A DNA stretch of 23,180 bases. It comes from Paulinella micropora. Taxonomy: Eukaryota > Cercozoa > Imbricatea > Euglyphida. The stretch lies in the NCBI GenBank assembly GCA_009731375.1, contig BJOX01000369.1, positions 553,841-577,020 on the forward strand, written 5' to 3'. Below are positions 11,022 through 21,104 of this stretch, one piece after another; within the stretch, counting starts at the first letter, position 1; the number at the start of each line of letters is the position of its first letter. The notes beneath the pieces were generated by a model that did no database searches, had not been told where the DNA came from, and worked only from the letters and a program-made list of their open reading frames with translations. Made by a program: the position numbers and the translations under genes.

Positions 11022-11155
11022 TTCTGCGGCTAGCCGAAATTTCCACGTGTTTTACGGGCGAGCCGGGCCGGGCCGGCGAGCCCCGTAAAACACGTGAAAT
11101 TCGGCGAGAAAAAAAAAAGTGGTTTTCTCGGTAACCGAGGTGGTGTCCGAGCAAT
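11022..11155. mobile_element. Two-hairpin unit inside the 45-bp satellite
   Basis: A diverged copy of the 9555 unit in the same orientation as its left arm. It has GCGGCTAGCC, then stem arms GAAATTTCCACGTGTTTTAC and GTAAAACACGTGAAATTC around GGGCGAGCCGGGCCGG-type loop sequence, then an A-run, then hairpin 2 with CTCGG (11127-11131) pairing to CCGAG (11147-11151). Satellite sequence lies on both sides (10978-11021 and from 11156), so the unit sits inside the satellite, apparently by insertion. Relative to the other units, several stem bases changed on both arms at once. No ORF. Confidence 0.78.
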
Positions 11156-12030
11156 ATTATATTCTGTGCTAACCTACAAAGATGTCAAAATTATATAAAC
11201 ATATTCTTTTGCCAACCTACAAAAATGTAAATATTATATATATATTATATTCTGTGCCAACTTACAAAGACGTAATATTATATAAATAGTATATTCTGTG
11301 CCAACTTATAAAGATATAAATATTATATAAATATTATATTCTGTGCCAACCTACAAAGATGTAAATATTATATAAATATTATATTCTGTGCCAACCTAAA
11401 ATATTATATAAATATTATATTCTCTGCCAAGCTACAAAGATGTAAATATTATGTAAATATTATATTCTGTGCCAACCTATAAAGATGTAAATATATAAAT
11501 ATTATATTCTGTGCCAACCTATAAAGATTAAATATTATGTAAATATTATATTCTGTGCCAACCTATAAAGATGTAAATATTATATAAATATTACATTCTC
11601 TGCCAAGCTATAAAGATGTAAATATTATATAAATATTACATTCTGTGCCAACCTACAAAGATGTAAAAACTATATAAACATTATATTCTTTTGCCAACTT
11701 ACAAAGATTTCAATATTATATAAATAGTATTTTTTTGTGCCAACCTACAACGATGTAAATATTATATAACTATCATATTCTGTGCCAACCTATAAAGATG
11801 CAAATATTATATAAATATTATATTCTGTGCCAACCTATAAAGATGTAAATATTATATAAATATTATATTCTCTGCCAACATATAAAGATGTAAATATTAT
11901 ATAAATATTATATTCTGTGCCAACCTATAAAGATGTAAAAATTATATAAATATTATATTCTGGGCCAACCTATAAAGATGTAAATAATATATAAACATTA
12001 TATTCTCTGCCAATCTACATAGACGTACAC
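11156..12030. repeat. 45-bp AT-rich satellite, about 20 units
   Basis: The unit is CTGTGCCAACCTATAAAGAT then GTAAATATTATATAAATATT and ATATT. The landmark GCCAACC/GCCAAGC recurs about every 45 bp from about 11169 to 12010. Variants are CTCTGCC, ACAAAG versus ATAAAG, and a few short deletions (near 11390 and 11490). A partial unit before 11022 extends the array left of the inserted element. The array breaks into CATA-type repeats near 12030. No coding capacity is seen. Confidence 0.95.
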
Positions 12031-12365
12031 ACGTAAGTACATATATACAAACGTAAATACAAGCACAAGTACATGCATACATACATAAATACACACATAG
12101 ATCACTTTCGCATGTGTTCGACGTGCCCCTACCAACATACATACATACATACATACATACATACATACATACAAATACAGGCTAGATACAACTACCAACA
12201 TACATACATACATACATACATACATACATACATACAAATACATACAAACATACACAAAAACAAAGACATACGCGCATACATACATACATACATAAATACA
12301 CACACACACACAGAGATAAATACATTAATACATAAATAAATCGCTTTCGCATCTGACCGACACAC

Positions 12366-12370
<5 letters not shown>
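12030..12370. repeat. CATA field with two dispersed plugs
   Basis: (CATA)n with plug copies at 12100-12134 (ATCACTTTCGCATGTGTTCG, ACGTGCCCCT) and 12341-12366 (TCGCTTTCGCATCTGACC). A short duplicated motif ACTACCAACATAC/CCTACCAACATAC joins the plugs to CATA repeats. Nothing else is visible. Confidence 0.9.
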
Positions 12371-13240
<870 letters not shown>

Positions 13241-13335
13241 AACGCACACACACACACACAAATAAATACATGCATACATAAAAGAAATCACTTCAGCATG
13301 CGCATACGACGCGCCCCTTCCTGTTCGAACATATA
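13241..13335. repeat. CA tract and dispersed plug copy
   Basis: A short (CA)n and CATA piece followed by the plug at 13287-13330 (AATCACTTCAGCATGCGCAT, ACGACGCGCCCCTTCCTG). This is the most diverged clear member of the dispersed plug family. Confidence 0.75.
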
Positions 13336-13544
13336 CATACATACAAGTATGAACGCATATATATATATATATATAAATATCTATATATATACATATATGT
13401 ATGTATGTATGTACGTATATACATGTATATATATATGTATAAATAAATAAATATATATAAATATATATATATATATGTATATATATACATATATATATAT
13501 GCATAAGTATACATATATATATATATATGCATAAATATGTATAC

Positions 13545-13590
<46 letters not shown>

Positions 13591-13608
13591 AGTATGAAAA
13601 TAATTTGT

Positions 13609-13649
<41 letters not shown>

Positions 13650-13670
13650 ACACCACACACACACACCACA

Positions 13671-13755
<85 letters not shown>

Positions 13756-13775
13756 CAAGTACATTATATACAAGT
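13336..13775. repeat. TA and CA dinucleotide fields
   Basis: (TA)n with TATG and AAATA variants (about 13357-13563), (GT)n (13564-13590), a 25-bp spacer, then (CA)n with two CCACACCACAC interruptions (13613-13717), then (TA)n. The GT and CA tracts are inverted complements around the spacer AGTATGAAAATAATTTGTG. Confidence 0.95.
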
Positions 13776-14264
13776 ACATACATACAAGCATACATACATA
13801 CATACATACATTCATACATACATACATACATACATACATACATGCATGCATGCATGCATGCATGCATGCATGCATACATACATACATACATACATACATG
13901 CATGCATGCATACATACATATATACATACATACATACATACATACATACATACATACATACATACATACATACATGCATGCATGCATGCATGTATACATG
14001 CATACATGCATACATACATCCATACATACATACGTACGTACGTACGTACGTTTACGTACGTACGTACATACATAAATACATACATACATACATACATACA
14101 TGCATACATACATACATACATACATGCATGCATGCATGCATGCATGCATACATACATACATATGTACATATATACATACATACATACATACATACATACA
14201 TACATACATACATACATACATGCATGCATGCATGCATGCATGTATACATACATACATACATACA

Positions 14265-14295
<31 letters not shown>

Positions 14296-14296
14296 G

Positions 14297-14328
<32 letters not shown>

Positions 14329-14330
14329 CA

Positions 14331-14361
<31 letters not shown>

Positions 14362-14609
14362 GCATACATACATACATACATACATACATACATACATAAA
14401 TAAATACATACATACATACATACATACATATACATACATATACATACATACATACATACATACATACATACATACATACATAAACACCTGTTCAGGAAGT
14501 TATCTTCGAATTCTTGCGAGTTTCTTTGACATACATACATACATACATACACATACATACATACATACATACATACATAAATACATACATACATACATAC
14601 ATACATGCA

Positions 14610-14640
<31 letters not shown>

Positions 14641-14794
14641 GCATGCATACATACATACATGCATACATACATACATGCATACATACATACATACATACAT
14701 ACATACATACATACATACATACACATACATACAGACATACATACATACATACACACCTGTTCAGGAAGTTATCTTCAAACTCTTGCTAGTTTCT

Positions 14795-14826
<32 letters not shown>

Positions 14827-15083
14827 CATACATACATACATACATGCATACATACATACATACATACATACACACCTGTTCAGAAAGTTATCTTCAAATT
14901 CTTGCGAGTTTCTTTCTGCTATTTCATCCTGTTCATAGAACATACATACATATACATACATACATATACATACATACATACATACATACATGCATGCATA
15001 CATACATACATACATACATACATACATAGATACATACATACACAGATACATACATACATACATACATACATACATACATACAT
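13776..15083. repeat. CATA field with three plugs
   Basis: (CATA)n with CATG and CGTA runs. A plug ACACCTGTTCAGGAAGTTATC, shortened here to ACCTGTTCAGGAAGTTATC, then TTCGAATTCTTGCGAGTTTC lies at 14483-14532, 14752-14799 and 14871-14941. The third copy is longer, adding GCTATTTCATCCTGTTCATAG. Very long CATA frames on both strands are repeat translations, not genes. Confidence 0.93.
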
Positions 15084-15480
15084 AACATAACATAACATGA
15101 CATAACATAACATGACATGACATAACATGACATAACATAACATAACATAACATAACACAACATAACATAACATAACATAACAACACAACATAACATAACA
15201 ACATAACAACATAACATAACAGCATAACATAACATAACATAACATGACATAACATAGCATAACATAACATAACAGAACATAACATATAACATAACATAAC
15301 AAAACATAACATAACATAAACATAACATAACAACACAACACAACACAACATAAGGCACCATAACATAACATGACATAACATAAACATAACATAACATAAC
15401 ATAAACATAAACATAAACGTAAACATAAACATAACATAAACATAAACATAAACATAAACATAAACATAAACATAACATAC
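15083..15480. repeat. AACAT pentanucleotide field
   Basis: (AACAT)n on the plus strand with CATGA, ACACA and hexamer AACATA variants, the latter dense at 15395-15475. It ends at the plug starting at 15481. Confidence 0.95.
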
Positions 15481-15553
15481 AAGCATGCATTACCTCGGAG
15501 CATTGTCTATGGCCTCTATGTGCTGCTGCCCAAGTATGTGCATGTTAAAATCA
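15481..15553. repeat. Plug, copy 1 of 2
   Basis: Contains GCATGCATTACCTCGGAGC, TTGTCTATGGCCTCTATGTG, CTGCTGCCCAAG and GTGCATGTTAAAATC. The second copy is at 15804-15880 in direct orientation. It separates AACAT repeats on the left from ATGTT repeats on the right. Confidence 0.9.
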
Positions 15554-15803
15554 TGATATGTTATGTTTATGTTTATGTTTATGCTTATGCTTATGCTTCT
15601 GTTATGTTATGTCATGTCATGTCATGTCATGTTATGTTATGTTATGTTATGTTATGCTATGTTAAGTTGTGTTGTTGTGTTGTGTTGTGTTATGTTGTGT
15701 TGTTGTGTTATGTTATGTTTATGTTTATGTTATGTCATGTTATGGTATGGTACGGTGTGTTGTGGTGTGTTATGTTATGTTATGTTATGTTATGTTGTCA
15801 TGC
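15554..15803. repeat. ATGTT pentanucleotide field
   Basis: The reverse-complement version of the AACAT field to its left, with the hexamer form (TTTATG) near the plug, as on the left side. Segments such as TATGTTTATGTTATGTCATG match the complement of 15370-15395. The two fields form inverted arms around plug copy 1. Confidence 0.93.
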
Positions 15804-15880
15804 ATACCTCGGAGCAATTGTCTATGGCCTCTATGTGCTGCCGCCCAAACTTGTGCATGTTAAAATCTTTGAAATCCTAA
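15804..15880. repeat. Plug, copy 2 of 2
   Basis: GCATACCTCGGAGCAATTG, CTATGGCCTCTATGTGCTGC and GTGCATGTTAAAATC match the plug at 15481 in direct orientation; beyond that this copy continues TTTGAAATCCTA. The last 26 bp recur at about 16070-16095. Confidence 0.9.
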
Positions 15881-15890
15881 GAAAAAAATG

Positions 15891-16033
15891 TAGTATATTA
15901 TGCGGCTAGCCACACATTTGACGTGTTTTGCGGGCGAGCCGGGCCGGCGAGCCCGCAAAACACGTCAAATTTGGCGCGCCGCATATGTAGTTTTATCGGT
16001 AACGTGACCACGTTTGTGAAGGTGACCGATAAA
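15891..16033. mobile_element. Two-hairpin unit, single copy
   Basis: Nearly identical to the left arm of the 9555-9916 foldback. It starts at TAGTATATTATGCGGC, has hairpin 1 at 15900-15984 with one stem mismatch (ACACATTTG instead of ACAAATTTG), then hairpin 2 (TTTATCGGT with ACCGATAAA), and ends in A-rich sequence. It has no inverted partner, so a single unit can exist alone. Its flanks are repeated without the element at 16070-16138. No ORF. Confidence 0.82.
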
Positions 16034-16036
16034 AAA

Positions 16037-16138
16037 ATAAATGGATATATGGATGGACGGAAGGCCGAATGCCTGTTAAAATCTTTGAAATCCTATGATT
16101 AGAATAGAGAAAAGATAAATGGATATATGGATGGACGG
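16037..16138. repeat. Duplicated flanks, apparent empty site
   Basis: The segment 16069-16095 repeats the left flank of the preceding hairpin unit (GTTAAAATCTTTGAAATCC), and 16115-16138 repeats its right flank at 16037-16060 (ATAAATGGATATATGGATGG). Between them are only 19 bp (16096-16114) where the other copy has the ~145-bp unit. This looks like a tandem duplication in which one copy carries the element and one does not. Confidence 0.7.
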
Positions 16139-16198
16139 ATGGTATGCGAGATGTATAAGTGGATAGATCGATGGATATGTAGATAGATGAAGATAGAT

Positions 16199-16247
<49 letters not shown>

Positions 16248-16348
16248 GTAGACAGACAGACTGATATAGATGGATAGAAAGATAGATAGATAGATAGTTA
16301 GATAGATAGATAGATAGATAGATAGATGGATGGATGGATGAATGAAAG

Positions 16349-16390
<42 letters not shown>

Positions 16391-16422
16391 CAGATGGATA
16401 GATAGATAGATGGATAGATAGA

Positions 16423-16454
<32 letters not shown>

Positions 16455-16571
16455 TAGATAGGTAGATAGGTAGGTAGGTAGATAGGTAGGTAGGTAGGTA
16501 GGCAGGTAGGTAGGTAGGTAGGTAGGTAGGTAGGTAGGTGGTTAGGTAGGTGGTTAGGTAGGTAGGTAGAC

Positions 16572-16614
<43 letters not shown>

Positions 16615-16618
16615 CATG

Positions 16619-16660
<42 letters not shown>

Positions 16661-16716
16661 AGATATATAGATAGACAGGCCGACAGACAGACAGACAGAC
16701 CGACAGACCGACAGAC

Positions 16717-16775
<59 letters not shown>
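16139..16775. repeat. GATA/GGTA/GACA field
   Basis: GATA tetranucleotides with blocks of GATG (about 16325-16345), GGTA (16460-16568) and GACA (16675-16718). It runs directly into the zinc-finger fragment at 16776. Tyr/Leu/Ser/Ile frames on the minus strand are repeat translations. Confidence 0.95.
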
Positions 16776-16880
16776 CAAGGTGAATGTGTACGATGCACTG
16801 TTGTCCGCACACATGGCACAGCCACTTCGGGTTATTTTTGCCGGTGTGTCTGACCAAGTGTGCATTGTCTGGATGAATGC
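16776..16880 (-). CDS. Candidate C2H2 zinc-finger exon fragment
   Basis: On the minus strand an intron-like 3' splice site (CTCTCCTCTTTTGCAG, ending at 16881) is followed by a frame reading [41 protein letters not shown] fits the end of one C2H2 finger (His-X3-His-Thr-Gly linker) and CHVCG the start of the next (Cys-X2-Cys-Gly), with Leu at the usual hydrophobic position ten residues after the second Cys. The linker is two residues longer than TGEKPxx, and the usual Phe four residues after the second Cys is Cys. The pair of zinc-binding His of the second finger is missing because the frame enters the GATA microsatellite (YLSIYLSI). A donor site there would be GTCTAT, which is poor. It may be a live exon whose 3' edge abuts the repeat, or a fragment truncated by it. 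If functional it would be a nucleic-acid-binding protein in the nucleus. Confidence 0.45.
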
Positions 16881-17070
16881 CTGCAAAAGAGGAGAGCATG
16901 AAATAATTATTCATTTCCTGGGGAGGGTAGGGGAGAGGAGAAAAGAGCAGGCTTGGGTGTGGTTTGTGCTATTTTACCTGCTTCGCGTGCAGCCGCTATA
17001 TGCCTGCCTTTATGTCGTTCGAAGTTGATTTGGCCGGGGGACATGAAAGAGCGGGGGCCTAACAGGACAG
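16881..17070. other. Unique sequence, no gene recognised
   Basis: Complex sequence with a perfect palindrome AATAATTATT near 16902-16911 and a G/A-rich stretch at 16919-16945. If the zinc-finger exon is real this would be the intron upstream of it. A plus-strand 82-codon frame (16780-17028) overlaps the zinc-finger fragment antisense and shows no family features, so it is not called. Confidence 0.4.
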
Positions 17071-17320
<250 letters not shown>

Positions 17321-17376
17321 AACTAGAAAACAATGTACGAAAACTTCGAATTCGTGGTGGAAAGGAAGCAACGTAA

Positions 17377-17469
17377 TTACGCGTATGGATGACCAGATCT
17401 TTTGGGTCCCGCCGCTTTCTTCTTCAGGATTTTCTTGAGCTCTTTATGGTTGGGCGGCATCTCGATCAC
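17377..17469 (-). CDS. Short lysine-rich ORF, possible last exon
   Basis: On the minus strand an ATG at 17460-17458 opens 27 codons to a TAA at 17379-17377: MPPNHKELKKILKKK then AAGPKRSGHPYA. The frame is also open for several codons upstream, with VIE directly before the Met and an AG at 17471-17470 that could be a splice acceptor after GTCTGTCTTGACTGTCAAG. GC content and codons (GCG, CCC, CTC) differ from the AT-rich surroundings, and the peptide is strongly basic. No family is recognised and no poly-A signal is seen between the stop and the TA repeats. A terminal exon of a larger minus-strand gene is more plausible than a stand-alone peptide; chance remains possible. Confidence 0.25.
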   Translation of the reverse strand: MIEMPPNHKELKKILKKKAAGPKRSGHPYA

Positions 17470-17661
17470 CTTGACAGTCAAGACAGACAATATTTAATTA
17501 CGAATGTGGCACAAGTATATAAGCTTACCAACACAAACGCAAACAAATTATCAAACACAACTTTCCCCATCATTGGAAGAATATCCTAGGGGCTACAAGA
17601 TGACTTCATATAAATGAGGAAGGGATGGGTTTGAATAGAAAAAGGTAATGGACTAGATTCC
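17470..17661. other. Unique sequence, no feature seen
   Basis: About 190 bp of complex sequence. It holds only short overlapping frames with no recognisable domain, and no repeat match within the window. Confidence 0.4.
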
Positions 17662-17767
17662 TTCGCAAACCAGTACCATAGAAAAGTGGTGTCAGGATCC
17701 TAGATTTTTGCGCTCTTTTTACGCAAACCAATACCGTAGAAAAGTGGTGTCAGGATCCTAGATTTTT
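17662..17767. repeat. Two-copy direct repeat, 58-bp period
   Basis: CGCAAACCAGTACCATAG then AAAAGTGGTGTCAGGATCC and TAGATTTTT occurs at 17664-17709 and, with two substitutions, at 17722-17767. A partial third start (ACGCAAGCC) follows. The spacer is 12 bp. Function unknown. Confidence 0.85.
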
Positions 17768-17880
17768 AACGCAAGCCATATTTTTCGCGCTAGTGGGGGA
17801 GTGAACAATTCATGACTCGTATTCTGCGAATATTTGTCTTCAAGTGCCACCAACCACCAGCAGCGAGTAAAATTTGTCAA

Positions 17881-20190
17881 CCTTCGATTTAATGAAGTTA
17901 ATTTAACTTAACTTCTGGTCATCCATACAAATCGTTAGCTCAAGAGCTATTGATTTAACTAGATGGTGACCTACTTCTCAAATTATTAATAGTAATGAAA
18001 ATTAAATTATTAAAAAATATTAATATTAAAAATATTAGAATAAAAACAAAATAAAAATAGATTGAGTATTAAAATAAAATAAAATAAGATAGAGTATTAA
18101 AATAAAATAAGATAGAGTAAAATAAAAAATAAAGGAGAAAAATAAAAGTAAAAATCAAATAACATAAAGGTAATATTATATATATTACATATACATATAT
18201 GGGGTTATATATATATAATATATTTATAAATTTTTTTTTAATAAATATATATATGTTGAGGGTATTAAAGTCCTAGTCAGTTGTATATATATAACGGTGG
18301 CGCTCACAAAAGCTGGAAGACACGAGGTGACTCCCTAAGGGGGTTTGGCCAACCACACTCCGGCTTAGGATGTGATCAACGCTGAACTTGTCCCACACTC
18401 AGGTATCATCTGATGATGAGGTGTCCAACGCCCTCCTTAGGCCCGTAGGCAGTGTCATGATTGCTGCAGCTGTAAGAGATACGCTTTGAGTCAGTTTTGA
18501 ATTCAGCTTTGTAAGAGATCTCTCAGATGTCCTGATAGCTTATCCCATTGTGCTTGTGCTGCTCTGCTGTACTGACCAGTCTTTGAGTCGTTGTACATGT
18601 GTTTCCTTGATGATCGCCTAGTGTTGTAGTTATGAACAGCTGTGATTGGTCGGATGTTGTTGTAATGGAGGGGAAGAAAAGCCTTGAAGGCTGGGTAAAT
18701 AAGGGAGTCTGCATCCATGCATACGCTATATTTATGTATGTTGAGTATGCGTAGTTTGGCAAAAAGTGGTTTGGTAGGTGTTCTCCATGATTTGAGGCAG
18801 ATCAGACGGACTATGCGTTTTTGGATGATGATAAGTGGATGTATAATGGTGTTGTATTTATCAGATCCCCATATAGAGATACCATACACAAGCAGGGGGT
18901 ATACATGTGCACAGTAGAGTTGGAGGATATGGGTGGGGAGAAGGCTGTTCACATAGCGAAACATTTGGACAAACAGTTGAAGACGGACGACAATAGATTG
19001 TATATGTTCACGTAAGGACAGGTTGCTTTGGATGATTGTACCCAATACTTTTACCTTTCGTTCTTGTTGGAGCCTCTTGCCGTCGATAGTCAAGTCAAGC
19101 TGCACCTTCTGTTCATGCTTGTGGAAAATGGTGTAGGTGGTTTTGGTGGGGTTGGGTACTAGGTTATGTCTGTGGAAGTAGCGGACAAGGTTAGTTGTAT
19201 CAGTTTGTGCTTGTTCTTGGAGTTGCTCTTTATTCTTAGCAGCAATGATGAGTGTGGTGTCATCTGCATATGCAAAGACTCTCCCGTGTGTTAGTGAGAG
19301 TATATATCGTTGATGTATAGAATGAAGAGCGTTGTTGAGAGTGTGCTACCTTGCGGGATCCCATGTGTGATCTTGCGTGGGTAGGAACGAGCATATTGGG
19401 TAAACACGGTTTGGTATCGTTTTGTGAGGTATGATTTGAAAAAGGTAGTGGTGTTATCGCTAAAATTTATATTATTTCGTAGTTTATGGATGAGTGTTTC
19501 ATGATCGATGGTGTCATAAGCTTTCGATAGGTCGATAAATAGAGCAAGTACATACCGTCCTGGGCCTTTGAGGTTTTGGATGTGGTTTAGGATGGTTTGT
19601 GTGGTGATTGTCGTGTTCGAATGTGGTCGGAAAGCATATTGAGTTCGGGAGAGGATATCGTACCTGGTAAGGTGGGTCATCAGTTGCTTGTTGAGTATAG
19701 TGTCAATGACCTTAGCGATGATCGGCAGTAGCGAGATAGGTCTGTAGTTCTCAGGCAGCGTTCTATCTTTAGCTTTATATATTTCAATAACTTTAGTTAT
19801 TTTTAGTGCATCTGGGTATTGGTTATGTTCTATAGCTTTATTAAAGAGCTTGGTTAATATCGGGGCAATTTATTCTGTAGGGTCTTGCATTATGGCTGGC
19901 TTTATTTTGTTTATATCTTCTGCTTTGTTTCTGTTTATTGCTTTCAGTGTCTCGACTACATCATTCCGTCGGATGCGTTTGAGTGTAAAGGTAGGCAGTT
20001 GTTTCTGTGTTAGGTCTATTTCCTCTTCTCTGACTTTATGTTCTTGGGGGATTTGGGCACTGACCTTGGAGCCGACCGTCGTGTAGTGTTTGTTGAGTGC
20101 ATTGGCAATACCTTTGGGGTCGGTGATTACCTTGTCATCTATGCGGAGCTGGGTGGGCGACGTCTTCAGACCCTGTGTCTGTGGGATCAG
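17881..20190 (-). mobile_element. TE1: non-LTR retrotransposon, 5'-truncated
   Basis: The element reads on the minus strand. Its 5' break is at 20190, directly against a (CTA)n tract. Its reverse transcriptase ends near 18503, and a ~600-bp 3' UTR follows to 17881, where similarity to TE2 and TE3 ends (CCTTCGATTTAATGAAG). The UTR has a conserved proximal part (near 18290-18480, including GTGGCGCTCACAAAAGCTGG and the near-palindrome ATCATCTGATGAT) and an AT-rich distal part. Unlike TE2 and TE3, this copy has no (TAG)n tail and no GGCCTAGGCCTAG end; its 3' junction is TTTGTCAA. No endonuclease domain remains, as expected after 5' truncation. Confidence 0.9.
18503..20190 (-). pseudogene. Reverse transcriptase of TE1, disabled
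   Basis: About 560 codons of an L2/CR1-like non-LTR reverse transcriptase. In order on the minus strand: an N-terminal RT region (DPKGIANALNKHYTTVGSKV, about 20130), LPENYRPISLLPIIAKV (about 19735), AFRPHSNT, the catalytic FIDLSKAYD (19513-19539), HGIPQGSTLS, FILYINDI, the catalytic YADD (19259-19270), LGTIIQSNLSLREHI and YPLLVYGISIWG in the thumb and C-terminal part, ending HLRDLLQS. It is broken by an in-frame TAA at 19870-19872 and by a 1-nt deletion at about 19300-19306, between FILYINDI and YADD, inferred by comparison with TE3. There is no endonuclease or ORF1 in the window. The active family would copy its own RNA by target-primed reverse transcription. Confidence 0.92.
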
Positions 20191-20280
<90 letters not shown>

Positions 20281-20294
20281 TACTACTACTACTA
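20191..20294 (-). repeat. (TAG)n tail of unit X
   Basis: About 34 CTA triplets on the plus strand, i.e. (TAG)n in the direction of the retroelements, with a single slip (TATAC) near 20280. The left edge abuts the 5' break of TE1; the right edge is the 3' end of unit X. Confidence 0.93.
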
Positions 20295-20537
20295 GGCTAG
20301 GCTAGGCTAGGAAGGGTAACTGTTTTTTCTTATTCAGCCAACGGGAAAAACGATAAAAATAACCCGATAATGATGCAGTGTTTGCAATCATAACCGCGTT
20401 AAATTTGTGTTTTAACCCGAATTACAGCTTCACCATAAGGGTGAAGAGCAGAACGTATTACACAAATCGCAAAACACAAGGCTTTTTTTATTTAACTAGG
20501 TAATCCTGATCCACTGTTTTGCCGGAACGTTGCAACC
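20295..20537 (-). mobile_element. Unit X: short element ending in (TAG)n
   Basis: A 243-bp non-repetitive unit between two (TAG)n tracts. Read on the minus strand it begins GGGTTGCAACGTTCCGGC and ends CCTAGCCTAGCCTAG followed by (TAG)n, close in form to the TE2/TE3 end GGCCTAGGCCTAG(TAG)n. The rest has no visible similarity to TE1-3. It holds a perfect 7-bp hairpin (CTTCACC at 20428-20434, GGTGAAG at 20440-20446). No ORF; no convincing RNA polymerase III A and B boxes. It may be a SINE-like non-autonomous element using the same machinery, or a 5'-truncated end of another family. Confidence 0.5.
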
Positions 20538-20694
<157 letters not shown>

Positions 20695-21001
20695 TAGGCC
20701 TAGGCCTTCGATTTAATGAAGTTAATTTAACTTAACTTCTGGTCATCCATACAAATCGTTAGCTCAAGAGCTATTGATTTAACTAGATGGTGACCTACTT
20801 CTCAAATTATTAATAGTCATGAAAATTAAATGATTAAAAATATTAAAAATATTAAAATAAAATAAAATAAAAATAGATTAAGTATTAAAATCAAATAAGA
20901 TAGAGTATTAAAATAAAATAAGATAGAGTAAAAATAAAAGTAAAGGAGAAAATAAAAGTAAAAATGAAATAACATAAAGGTAATATTATATATTACATAT
21001 A

Positions 21002-21003
<2 letters not shown>
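20695..21003 (-). mobile_element. TE2: 3'-end stub of the same retrotransposon
   Basis: About 300 bp matching the distal 3' UTR of TE1 and TE3: CCTTCGATTTAATGAAG, then GGTCATCCATACAAATCG, TAGCTCAAGAGCTATTG, then AT-rich sequence. Its 3' end is GGCCTAGGCCTAG plus (TAG)n. Its 5' break, at ATTACATATAC, lies directly against the (TAG)n tail of TE3. This is a severe 5' truncation, typical of target-primed reverse transcription that stops early. Confidence 0.9.
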
Positions 21004-21089
<86 letters not shown>

Positions 21090-21104
21090 GCTACTACTAC
21101 TACT
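21004..21104 (-). repeat. (TAG)n tail of TE3
   Basis: About 33 CTA triplets on the plus strand with one CTG substitution near 21090. It joins the 5' break of TE2 to the 3' end of TE3 (GGCCTAGGCCTAG in element orientation). Confidence 0.93.

Noticed and set aside
17389-17589. Plus-strand 66-codon frame
   Set aside because: It overlaps the better minus-strand lysine-rich frame, has no recognisable domain, and its composition is not distinctive.
17383-17928. 15-nt inverted match (GTATGGATGACCAGA at 17383-17397 with its complement at 17914-17928 in TE1)
   Set aside because: A 15-nt match is within chance expectation for a window this size, and the flanks do not extend it.
18717-20086. Plus-strand frames over TE1 and TE3
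   Set aside because: They are antisense to clear reverse transcriptase motifs and have no features of their own.
20295-20537. tRNA-derived SINE call for unit X
   Set aside because: No convincing A box or B box was found on either strand; kept only as a SINE-like hypothesis based on the shared 3' end.
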